DNA of 43,081 bases from JBAVQS01 sp049694275. GTDB lineage: Bacteria > Chloroflexota > Anaerolineae > UBA4142 > SHND01. The stretch covers positions 1-43,081 of the forward strand of contig JBAVQS010000003.1 in the NCBI GenBank assembly GCA_049694275.1, read 5' to 3'. This document shows, one piece after another, positions 24,948 through 32,120 of this stretch. A program made the position numbers and the translations under genes. The notes beneath the pieces are model-generated. The model saw only the letters and a list, made by a program, of their open reading frames with translations, did no database searches and was not told where the DNA came from. The stretch's first letter is position 1, and each line of letters opens with the position of its first letter.

Positions 24948-26683
24948 GCTGTCTCTTTCGCAATTTCGGTTGCGGATAGCTGCGAGGCTACGATTCCATA
25001 ATAGACCGGGCAGCTATTCATCAGTTCCTGGTGGGCGCCGATACCGACCATGCGCCCCTCGTCCAGGACAATAATCTGATCTGCATCCATCACGGTGCTT
25101 ACCCGCTGGGCAACGATCAAGACCGTGGACTGGCGGGTCTCCTGCTTGAGCGCCGCGCGTAATTTGGCGTCGGTCTTGAAATCCAGCGCCGAGAAGGTAT
25201 CGTCAAAGACATAGATCTCGGGTTTGCGGACCAGGGCCCGGGCAATGGAGAGCCGCTGCATCTGCCCGCCCGAAACATTCGTCCCCCCCTGCGCAATCGG
25301 GGACTCAAACCCGTCCGGCATCTGGCTAATAAATTCCGTGGCTTGCGCGACGTTCGCCGCGTGCTGGATCTCTTCGTCGGTGGCATCTTCCTTGCCATAG
25401 CGCAGATTATCGTTGATCGTGCCCGAAAATAACACCGCCTTTTGCGGCACAAACCCGATCTTGGTGCGCAAGTGTTCCTGTGACATTTCACGGGTCTCCA
25501 CCCCGTCGACGAGGATCCGCCCGCTTTCGACGTCGTAAAACCGCGGAATCAGATTGACGAGCGTCGATTTACCCGAGCCGGTGCCGCCGATGATCGCGGT
25601 GACCTTGCCGGGCGAGGCGCAAAAGGTAATGTTGGAGAGGGCCGGCGCTTCCGCGCCGTGATAAGAGAAGGTCACATCCTGAAATTCGACATAGCCGTGA
25701 AGCGGGGTGGCGTCCGTCGCGATTTGAGGGTCTTTGATTTCGGGCTCCATTTCCAGCACCTCGTTGATGCGCTTGGCGGAGGCTTCAGCCCGCGGGATCA
25801 TGATGAACATCAGCGCCACCATCAGCAGAGAAAAGAGAATCTGCAAGGCATACTGCATAAAGGCGAACATGGCGCCCATCTGCAACGTGCCGTGGCCGAC
25901 GCGTTGACTGCCGAACCAGATAATCGCCACCGTAGAGAGGTTGATCATCAGCATCATCACCGGCATCATCGTCGCGATCAACTGGTTGACCCGGATCGCG
26001 ATATCGGTGACCTCGCGGTTGGCATTGTCAAAACGCTGTTCCTCGTGTTGGATCCGGTCAAAGGCGCGGATAACCCGTACGCCGGTCAGGTTTTCGTCGA
26101 GAATGAGGTTCAGCCGGTCCAATTTCACCTGCATCGCGGTGAATAACGGAACCGCTTTGATGAGCAGGCCCACAATCACGACAACGAGCACCGGCATCAT
26201 CACGACCAGGATCCAGGACAACCCGACATCCTGTTGCAAGGCCATGAGGATGCCGACGATGAGGGTGATCGGGGCGGTGATTAGAAAGGTGAGCGTCATG
26301 ACCATCAACTGCTGGATTTGCGTGGTGTCGTTGGTGGTGCGGGTGATGAGCGATGCCGTGCTGAGGGTATCGAACTCGTGCAGCGAAAAGAATTGAACCT
26401 TTCGGAAAAGCGCCGCGCGGATGGTTTTGACCATGTTGGTCGCGACCTGGGAGGAGAAAAAAGTGCCAACCACCGCGCACAGGGTGCCCCCAATCGCCAC
26501 CAGCACCATAATGACGCCTGTTTTCCGAATGTAGGCCGTATTGAACTTGGCAATGCCGTTATTCACGATATCGGACATCAGGTTCGGCAAATACAGGTTT
26601 GCTACGGATTGGCCGATCGCCAGCACCAGGATGAACACCAGCAGCGACCGGTAGGGTTTCAAGAACCGTAATAGCTTGAGCAT
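24944..26683 (-). CDS. ABC exporter half-transporter, degenerate-site subunit
   Basis: A 579-residue half-transporter with six membrane helices (about 12-295) and an ATPase domain: Walker A GGTGSGKS (366-373), intact signature VSGGQ (470-474), but Walker B YVFDD with Asp495 in place of the catalytic Glu, and Gln526 in place of the H-loop His (VAQRVST). Those changes lie on the same composite ATP site as the altered signature of the partner encoded next to it, so one site should hydrolyse ATP and the other mainly bind it, as in heterodimeric exporters such as TM287/288. The ATG follows AAGG immediately and the upstream adaptor gene ends nine bases before, so translation is probably coupled. 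Confidence 0.93.
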   Translation of the reverse strand: MLKLLRFLKPYRSLLVFILVLAIGQSVANLYLPNLMSDIVNNGIAKFNTAYIRKTGVIMVLVAIGGTLCAVVGTFFSSQVATNMVKTIRAALFRKVQFFSLHEFDTLSTASLITRTTNDTTQIQQLMVMTLTFLITAPITLIVGILMALQQDVGLSWILVVMMPVLVVVIVGLLIKAVPLFTAMQVKLDRLNLILDENLTGVRVIRAFDRIQHEEQRFDNANREVTDIAIRVNQLIATMMPVMMLMINLSTVAIIWFGSQRVGHGTLQMGAMFAFMQYALQILFSLLMVALMFIMIPRAEASAKRINEVLEMEPEIKDPQIATDATPLHGYVEFQDVTFSYHGAEAPALSNITFCASPGKVTAIIGGTGSGKSTLVNLIPRFYDVESGRILVDGVETREMSQEHLRTKIGFVPQKAVLFSGTINDNLRYGKEDATDEEIQHAANVAQATEFISQMPDGFESPIAQGGTNVSGGQMQRLSIARALVRKPEIYVFDDTFSALDFKTDAKLRAALKQETRQSTVLIVAQRVSTVMDADQIIVLDEGRMVGIGAHQELMNSCPVYYGIVASQLSATEIAKETA

Positions 26684-26691
26684 CCTTGATT

Positions 26692-27858
26692 TTAATTCCC
26701 GGTTTCAATCTGTGCGCTCGCGGTCAATCCCGGCCGCAGTGGGACATTATTCTGATCGACGTCAACAGTTACGAGAACGCTGGTCACGCCCCCGGTCACC
26801 ATCGCCGTCCAGCCGATCTTCGACACTTTGCCGGTGACGGTCTTGTCTTTGAACGCATCCGGCGTCATCGTCACCGTCTGCCCGATTTGCACCTGTTCCA
26901 GCACACTCTGGTCGAGAGCGCCCTGCAACTGCAAGTGCGTAAGGTCGGCAAGGGTCAGGACCGGCGTTGCGGGACCGGCCATTTCGCCGATGTGCGGCAC
27001 GATGGTAACGACCGTGCCGTCGAACGGCGCTGTCAAGGTTGCATTAGTCACCTGCTGCCGGGCAAGGGCCAACGCGGCCTGCGCCTGGTCGACGGCGGCC
27101 TGCGCAACCGCGATATTGTCGGAGAGGGGTTGGAGCCGCGCCAGGACCGCTTGCGCCTGCTCCACCTGCCCCCATGCAGCCGCGAGCTCTGCGGCGGTCG
27201 GATGAGTCAGCGCATTGTTGTAGGCCGCGAGCGCCGCGTCATAGTTGTTGGTCGCCGTCTGGAGCTGGAGCGACTGGGGCAGCATCCCGCTGTAGGGATT
27301 GGTCGCCCCGCCGGCGCGGTCGTAGGCCGACTGGGCCTGGTCGAGCGCGGCTTTGGCATTGTTGATCTGAGCCCTGAGCGGCGCGATGTCATTCGCCGTC
27401 GGGCCTGTGCGGACCTTGTTATAGTTCTTGAGCGCGGCGTCGACCGCCGCCTGCGCTGCGGCTGCATCAGAATCGGTGGCGGGTGCGCGCACCTGGTTGA
27501 GACGCGCTTGCGCGCCGGCCAACGCGGCCTGAGCCTGCTGTACGGTGAGTTGCAGTTCGGTGGAGTCGATCACGGCGAGGGCATCGCCCTTCTTGACGGC
27601 CATGCCTTCCGTAACGCGAATCTCGGTGATGCGTCCGCTCCCTTTAAACATGAGCACGGCCTGGTTGGGCACGACGAAAGTGCCCAGCACCTGCAAGGTG
27701 TGAGCTGGGGCGCCCGGCGCGGCTGCTTCGGGCGCAGCCGGCGTTTGACCGATGGCGGAAGCAACCGCCCGCGCCGGTTGCCTGGCAGCCACAACAAGGC
27801 CGGCCGCAACCACAAGGACAACGAACAATACAATCACGATTGTCCGACGACGAAACAT
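26692..27858 (-). CDS. HlyD-family adaptor with coiled coil
   Basis: The 388-residue protein has one N-terminal membrane helix, a half lipoyl motif (FKGSGRITEIRVTEGMAVKKGDALAVID, about 70-97), a long Ala/Gln-rich helical hairpin (about 100-255, many heptad-like AQAALxxAQ repeats), the second half lipoyl motif (TAPFDGTVVTIVPHIGEMAG) and a beta-barrel domain ending LRPGLTASAQIE. This is the classical order of RND/ABC export adaptors. AAGGAGAG lies eight bases before the ATG. It sits between the marR-type gene (11 bases) and the two ABC genes. Two adaptors of different length flank the transporter genes; perhaps they work together or with different pairs. Confidence 0.9.
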   Translation of the reverse strand: MFRRRTIVIVLFVVLVVAAGLVVAARQPARAVASAIGQTPAAPEAAAPGAPAHTLQVLGTFVVPNQAVLMFKGSGRITEIRVTEGMAVKKGDALAVIDSTELQLTVQQAQAALAGAQARLNQVRAPATDSDAAAAQAAVDAALKNYNKVRTGPTANDIAPLRAQINNAKAALDQAQSAYDRAGGATNPYSGMLPQSLQLQTATNNYDAALAAYNNALTHPTAAELAAAWGQVEQAQAVLARLQPLSDNIAVAQAAVDQAQAALALARQQVTNATLTAPFDGTVVTIVPHIGEMAGPATPVLTLADLTHLQLQGALDQSVLEQVQIGQTVTMTPDAFKDKTVTGKVSKIGWTAMVTGGVTSVLVTVDVDQNNVPLRPGLTASAQIETGN

Positions 27859-27869
27859 GGGGCTCTCCT

Positions 27870-28421
27870 TTATCCGCCCTGCGGCGGCTTGGCCTTCTCG
27901 GCCAGGTTGGAATTCAATTGGATCAAGAGACGGAGCAGAGTCTCCCGTTCGACTTCGCTGAATCCGCGAAAGCAGTCTGTGACGAACAGAAATTGATTGG
28001 TCAGGTTGGATTTGAGCACCTTGCGTCCTTTGGGGGTGAGCCGGATGACGAATTTGCGGCGGTCCGTGCCGTGCAGTGCGCGACTGATGAGCTCCTCCTG
28101 TTCCAGGCTGGCAATCAACGCGCTGCCGGTATTGCGGCTGATCCCCTGCCGCTCACTCAATTCCGATGGCTGCATGCCCTCGCCCGTCGGCCGCTTTTCA
28201 TGGCGCAGCAATTCCATCATCATTCGGAATTTAGCCCAGGACAACCCGGCGACGCCCAGCCCTTTTTCGGCGGCCTGCGTCAACTGGCTGTTGGCTCGCA
28301 GGATCTGCATGAATAGCATCACGCTCGCCGGATCGGCCTCTGGGCTGACCTCGCGCACGAACTGCGTCAGCTCGCTCCCCTTTTCTTCGCCCCCCATGAA
28401 TCCGTGGCTTGGTGCTTTCAT
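27870..28421 (-). CDS. MarR-family transcriptional regulator
   Basis: The 183-residue protein has a winged helix-turn-helix in the MarR style: PSELSERQGISRNTGSALIASLEQEELISR as recognition region, then the wing (GTDRRKFVIRLTPKGRKVL) and flanking dimerisation helices. MarR proteins bind a palindrome near their own promoter and release it when a small ligand binds. A palindrome overlaps the -10 box upstream. The start is ATG at 28421 or a TTG two codons earlier (28427); GAGGGGG sits 5 bases before the TTG and 11 before the ATG, so the TTG cannot be excluded. It heads the operon with two adaptors and two ABC genes and should control them. Confidence 0.92.
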   Translation of the reverse strand: MKAPSHGFMGGEEKGSELTQFVREVSPEADPASVMLFMQILRANSQLTQAAEKGLGVAGLSWAKFRMMMELLRHEKRPTGEGMQPSELSERQGISRNTGSALIASLEQEELISRALHGTDRRKFVIRLTPKGRKVLKSNLTNQFLFVTDCFRGFSEVERETLLRLLIQLNSNLAEKAKPPQGG

Positions 28422-28453
28422 CGGCAATCATTCCCCCTCGCACTATTCGTAGA

Positions 28454-28484
28454 CGTATTATACGGAATAGAACTAGTTTGTCAA
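28454..28484 (-). promoter_or_regulatory. Consensus promoter of the marR-exporter operon with overlapping palindrome
   Basis: On the minus strand, TTGACA (28484-28479), 16 bases, then TATAAT (28462-28457): both boxes are perfect. The 11-base palindrome CGTATTATACG (28454-28464) covers the -10 box, and a looser palindrome with TTCGTA/TACGGAA arms encloses it. A repressor bound there would block RNA polymerase, fitting MarR autoregulation. The start site would be near 28450. Confidence 0.85.
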
Positions 28485-28619
28485 AAAGAGACCCTTGGGG
28501 CGGCCGGGGCGAGCACGGCGTCAGGGATTTTCCGCGGGTGGGGGCATTTCTCTTTTGAGCGCCTTGTGATAAGATTACCGGGACGACTTGTTCAAAGAAA
28601 AAAACGAGGAGAAAGGATC

Positions 28620-29075
28620 ATGGAACCGACCTATTGGGATTACTTTGCTCCCTACCAGCCCGATATCGAACAGGCGCTGCACCAGCTCCAGGAACACATT
28701 TTTGAGCATGGTGAATATGAGGATCCCCTCCGGGCGGCCGCCGAATCGGAAGGCAAGCCGTACACCCCGCCCGGCTCGATTGAGGAACTCCGCCAGCGCT
28801 GCGGCGACAGCGGCACGCATTCCATTCTCGACATGCGCCACGTTTCTGCTCATCCCGCGGCCAACAGCGTCTCTCCCGTTCCGGGCCATCGCCTGCATGA
28901 GCTCCTGGGAACGGACAAGCCAGACCTGATCAAGTTTGAAAATGAGTTGCAGGAGGCGGATCGCTCCGAGGCCGAAATCCTGGACGAGGTGGAGACCGGG
29001 CAGGGCCGCTATTTCATCCTCTACAAAGAGGGTCACCCGAACCAGATTTTCTTTCATGGCAGTTCGGGTGCATAG
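28620..29075 (+). CDS. Conserved-looking small protein, function unknown
   Basis: A soluble, acidic 151-residue protein that starts with the pattern YWDYFxPYQxDIxxAL, has a middle motif HSILDMRHVSxxP and ends in GRYFILYKEGxPNQIFFHG. I recall similarly patterned hypothetical proteins in high-GC bacteria but no assigned function. It has no signal peptide, membrane helix or catalytic motif that I recognise. The ATG has GAGGAGAAAGG upstream, a strong ribosome site. It is divergent from the marR operon and is followed by a GC hairpin, so it is probably transcribed alone. Confidence 0.75.
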   Translation: MEPTYWDYFAPYQPDIEQALHQLQEHIFEHGEYEDPLRAAAESEGKPYTPPGSIEELRQRCGDSGTHSILDMRHVSAHPAANSVSPVPGHRLHELLGTDKPDLIKFENELQEADRSEAEILDEVETGQGRYFILYKEGHPNQIFFHGSSGA

Positions 29076-29085
29076 CCAGGAACCA

Positions 29086-29109
29086 TCAAGGCCGCGCACG
29101 CGGCCTTGA
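29086..29109. terminator. GC hairpin after the small unknown gene, terminator candidate
   Basis: Perfect 11-bp arms TCAAGGCCGCG and CGCGGCCTTGA with a two-base loop, 10 bases after the stop codon. Only a short CGTTTA follows, so it is a weak or atypical terminator. Confidence 0.5.
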
Positions 29110-29273
29110 CCGTTTATGAGGACTCGCGCCGGAGCAGGACGATTGCGCCGCCGCGTGTGTTGTGATCGCCGAAAGCGGCTTTTTCCGTCCCCGGTTTGAC
29201 ACCATTTGATGACCGGATTTGGACCTTGGGCCGTTAGTATGCGCCGTGGTAGACATGGCATGGAGGTGTCAGG

Positions 29274-29732
29274 GTGTCGCGGAGGCGAATCGTTATCGGC
29301 TGCATTGCCGCGCCGATTGTGTTGTTTATTTTGATCCAGTTGATTCCGGTCTGGCTGTTGCAGACCAATCCGCCGGTTGTCGCCGAGCCGCCGTGGAACA
29401 GCCCGCAAACGCGTGCGCTGGCCCAGCGGGCCTGCTTTGATTGCCACAGCAATGCGACGAACTGGCCCTGGTTTACGCGAATTGCGCCGGGCTCGTGGCT
29501 GGTGACCCTGGATGTGATACGCGGGCGCGATCATTTGAATTTTTCCACCTATCGCCCCGGCCAATCAATCGGCGAAGGCGAGGGGGGCGCACGCGGCGCC
29601 ACGCGAATGGCGCGGATGATTGAGAGCGGCGAGATGCCGCCCGGGAACTATCTCCTGCTCCACCCCGAGGCCCAGCTTACGGCGGCGGAAAAGCAGGTAT
29701 TGATTCAGGGTCTCCAGGCAATGCTCAAATAA
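29274..29732 (+). CDS. Membrane-anchored haem-binding-domain protein
   Basis: A 152-residue protein with an N-terminal membrane helix (about 7-28) and then a haem-binding motif C54-F-D-C57-H58 followed by SNxTxWPWFTRIAPGSW, matching the small haem-binding (Haem_bd) domain seen in cytochrome-like proteins. The rest holds a basic RGATRMARMIESGEMPPGNYLLLHP segment typical of that domain. It may carry electrons outside the membrane or sense haem. The start is GTG with GGAGG seven bases before. It lies 17 bases before the alanine-dehydrogenase-like gene and may share its transcript. Confidence 0.88.
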   Translation: MSRRRIVIGCIAAPIVLFILIQLIPVWLLQTNPPVVAEPPWNSPQTRALAQRACFDCHSNATNWPWFTRIAPGSWLVTLDVIRGRDHLNFSTYRPGQSIGEGEGGARGATRMARMIESGEMPPGNYLLLHPEAQLTAAEKQVLIQGLQAMLK

Positions 29733-29749
29733 AAAAAGAGAGGTTTTCG

Positions 29750-30811
29750 ATGGAGTTTGGCGTTCCCCGAGAGGTGCGTGATCTGGAACAGCGCGTCGGT
29801 CTGACCCCGGCGGGCGCCTTTGCGCTCACGAGCGCCGGGCACCGCGTCTATGTGGAGCATGAAGCCGGCGCGTCGGCCGGTTTTCGCGATGACGACTATC
29901 GCCATGTCGGCGCCGACATCCTCTATTCGCCGGAAGAGGTGTATGGCCGCGCCCAGGTGATCGCCAAGATGCAGCGGCTGCACGAAAAAGAGTATCCCTA
30001 CCTGCAATCCGGCCAGACCATCCTCTCGTTCATGCACCTGGCCGTGGCCTCGCGCGATCTCGCCGAGACGCTGCAGAGCAGCCAGATTACGGCCATCGCC
30101 TATGAAGAGATTCAAAATGACGATGGGTCGCTGCCGGTCCTGTTTCCGACGAGCCTCGTCGCGGGCCGGATGGCGCCGATCATCGCCGGCCAGTTGCTCG
30201 AAAGCGCGAACGGCGGGCGCGGGATTTTGCTGTCGGGCATTCCGGGCGTTCCCCCGGCCGCGGTCGTTATTATGGGAGCGGGCGCCGTGGGCGTGAGCGC
30301 GACGCGGGCCTTTGTCGGCGTCGGGGCGCAGGTGACCGTGCTCGATTACCAGTACAGCAAGCTCGATGCGCTCGACCGCGAGTTCAGCGGGCGCATCACG
30401 ACGCTCCTCTCGACCCGCTACAATTTAGAGCGTGTCCTCCGCTTTGCCGATGTGGTCGTCGGCGCGGTCCTCCAGCCGGGGCAGCGCGCGCCGATCCTGC
30501 TCACGCGCAAGATGATTCGCACTATGCGCCCGCGCGCCGTGCTCATCGACTTTTCCATCGACCAGGGGGGCTGCGCCGAGACGAGCCGCCCGACCACGCA
30601 CCGCGACCCGACCTTTGTCGAGGACGGGGTGATTCATTACTGCGTTCCCAACGTGCCGGCGCGCGTGGCCCGCACCGCCAGTCACGCCCTGACCAACGCC
30701 GCGTTGCCGTATCTCCTCGACATCGGCGCGCACGGCGTGGCGGCCGCCATGGAGGCCAACCCGGCGCTCAAGCGCGGCCTGCAGGTGTATCAAGGGAAAA
30801 TTGCAGAATGA
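29750..30811 (+). CDS. Alanine-dehydrogenase-like NAD(H) enzyme (AlaDH/PNT family)
   Basis: Alanine dehydrogenase converts alanine to pyruvate and ammonia with NAD. The 353 residues, slightly short for the family (about 370), show substrate residues R15 (EQRVGLTP), K73 (IAKM) and H96 (SFMHLA). The NAD fold has GAGAVG at 176-181 and D199 at the end of the next strand, followed by the late IDFSIDQGGCAETSRPTTH block. The usual KVKEP around the catalytic Lys reads AKMQRLHEKEY, so the substrate could differ from alanine; lysine-type oxidoreductases of the same family are an alternative. A good AGAGAGG precedes the ATG. Its stop overlaps the start of the CoA-transferase gene (ATGA), implying coordinated synthesis. 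Confidence 0.85.
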   Translation: MEFGVPREVRDLEQRVGLTPAGAFALTSAGHRVYVEHEAGASAGFRDDDYRHVGADILYSPEEVYGRAQVIAKMQRLHEKEYPYLQSGQTILSFMHLAVASRDLAETLQSSQITAIAYEEIQNDDGSLPVLFPTSLVAGRMAPIIAGQLLESANGGRGILLSGIPGVPPAAVVIMGAGAVGVSATRAFVGVGAQVTVLDYQYSKLDALDREFSGRITTLLSTRYNLERVLRFADVVVGAVLQPGQRAPILLTRKMIRTMRPRAVLIDFSIDQGGCAETSRPTTHRDPTFVEDGVIHYCVPNVPARVARTASHALTNAALPYLLDIGAHGVAAAMEANPALKRGLQVYQGKIAE

Positions 30812-32103
30812 ATGTCATCGACCTTTATCGCAGCAAACTGACGACGGCCGCGGAGGCGGTCCGGGGGATTCGGTCGCATTCGCGCATCTATCTCGGCGGC
30901 GGGGCTGGGACTCCGCAGGTTCTCGAACGGGCTATGGTCGCCCGCGCCGCGGAACTGCGCGGCGTCGAGGTGGTGAGCGTCCTCACCTTTGCCGGTGGGG
31001 AGTATCTTGCTCCCGAATACGCCGAGAGTTTCCGGCATCGCGCGCTCTTTATCGGCGGCAATGCGCGCGAGGCGATCAATACCGGCCGCGCCGATTTTAT
31101 GCCGATCTTTCTCTCGGAGATTCCGCGCCTCTTTCGTGATGGGACGCTCCCGCTCGAAATCGCGCTCATCCAGGTTTCGCCGCCCGACGACCACGGTTTT
31201 TGCTCCTTTGGCATCGAGGTCGGCGTAACCAAGCCGGCCGCGCAGGCCGCCAAAATCGTCATCGCCGAGGTCAACCAGCGGATGCCCCGCGTCCTGGGCG
31301 ATTCCTTTATTCACGTCAGCAAGCTCGACCGGATTGTCGAGACCGATTACGCCCTGCCGGAAGCGCCTCAGGGCGGCTTTTCCGAGACTCATAACCAGAT
31401 CGGCCAGCTCATCGCCGAGATGGTGCCCGACGGCGCCACGCTGCAACTGGGCATCGGCTCGATTCCCGACGCCGTCCTCTTTCACCTCAAGGACAAGCAC
31501 GACCTTGGCATTCACTCCGAGCTCTTTTCGGATGGGGTCATCGAGCTGTTCGAGCGCGGGGTCATCAACAACGAGAAAAAGACCCTCCACCCCGGCAAGA
31601 TTGTCGCCGGGTTCCTCTTTGGCTCGCAGCCGCTCTACAAGTTCGTCAACGACAATGCGCTAATCGAGATGCACCCGACCGATTATGTGAACGACCCGTT
31701 TATCATCGCGCAGAACGACAACATGATTGCAATCAATGCGGCCATCGAGGTCGATCTCACAGGCCAGGTCTGCGCCGACTCGATCGGCCCGCGCTTTTAC
31801 AGCGGCGTCGGCGGCCAGGTGGATTTTGTGCGCGGCGCGGCCCGCTCGCGCGGCGGCAAGCCGATCATTGCGCTCCCCTCGACCGCGCGAAACGGCGCCG
31901 AATCGCGCATCGTGCCGCAGCTCAAGCCGGGCGCGGGGGTCACTACCTCGCGCAACGACGTGCATTACATCGTCACCGAATTTGGCATCGCCTCGCTGCA
32001 CGGCAAGAGCATCCGCGACCGCGCCAGCGAGCTCATCCGGATCGCCCACCCTGATTTCAAGGAGGAACTGGAGCGGTATGTCCACGCACAGCAATGGTTG
32101 TGA
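30808..32103 (+). CDS. Acyl-CoA:acetate CoA-transferase / 4-hydroxybutyrate CoA-transferase family
   Basis: The 431-residue protein belongs to the acetyl-CoA hydrolase/transferase family of the 4-hydroxybutyrate CoA-transferase type. The catalytic glutamate sits in GIHSELFSDG at residue 238, the same number as in the clostridial enzyme, and QLGIGSIPDAVL, GSQPLYKFV and the late ARSRGGKPIIALPSTA segment fit the family. Such enzymes move CoA between acids, in fermentation or acid salvage. The ATG overlaps the TGA of the alanine-dehydrogenase-like gene. The downstream gene starts 17 bases later and may be cotranscribed or have its own promoter. The acid pair is not known. Confidence 0.9.
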   Translation: MNVIDLYRSKLTTAAEAVRGIRSHSRIYLGGGAGTPQVLERAMVARAAELRGVEVVSVLTFAGGEYLAPEYAESFRHRALFIGGNAREAINTGRADFMPIFLSEIPRLFRDGTLPLEIALIQVSPPDDHGFCSFGIEVGVTKPAAQAAKIVIAEVNQRMPRVLGDSFIHVSKLDRIVETDYALPEAPQGGFSETHNQIGQLIAEMVPDGATLQLGIGSIPDAVLFHLKDKHDLGIHSELFSDGVIELFERGVINNEKKTLHPGKIVAGFLFGSQPLYKFVNDNALIEMHPTDYVNDPFIIAQNDNMIAINAAIEVDLTGQVCADSIGPRFYSGVGGQVDFVRGAARSRGGKPIIALPSTARNGAESRIVPQLKPGAGVTTSRNDVHYIVTEFGIASLHGKSIRDRASELIRIAHPDFKEELERYVHAQQWL

Positions 32104-32120
32104 TGTATAATTATTAAACC

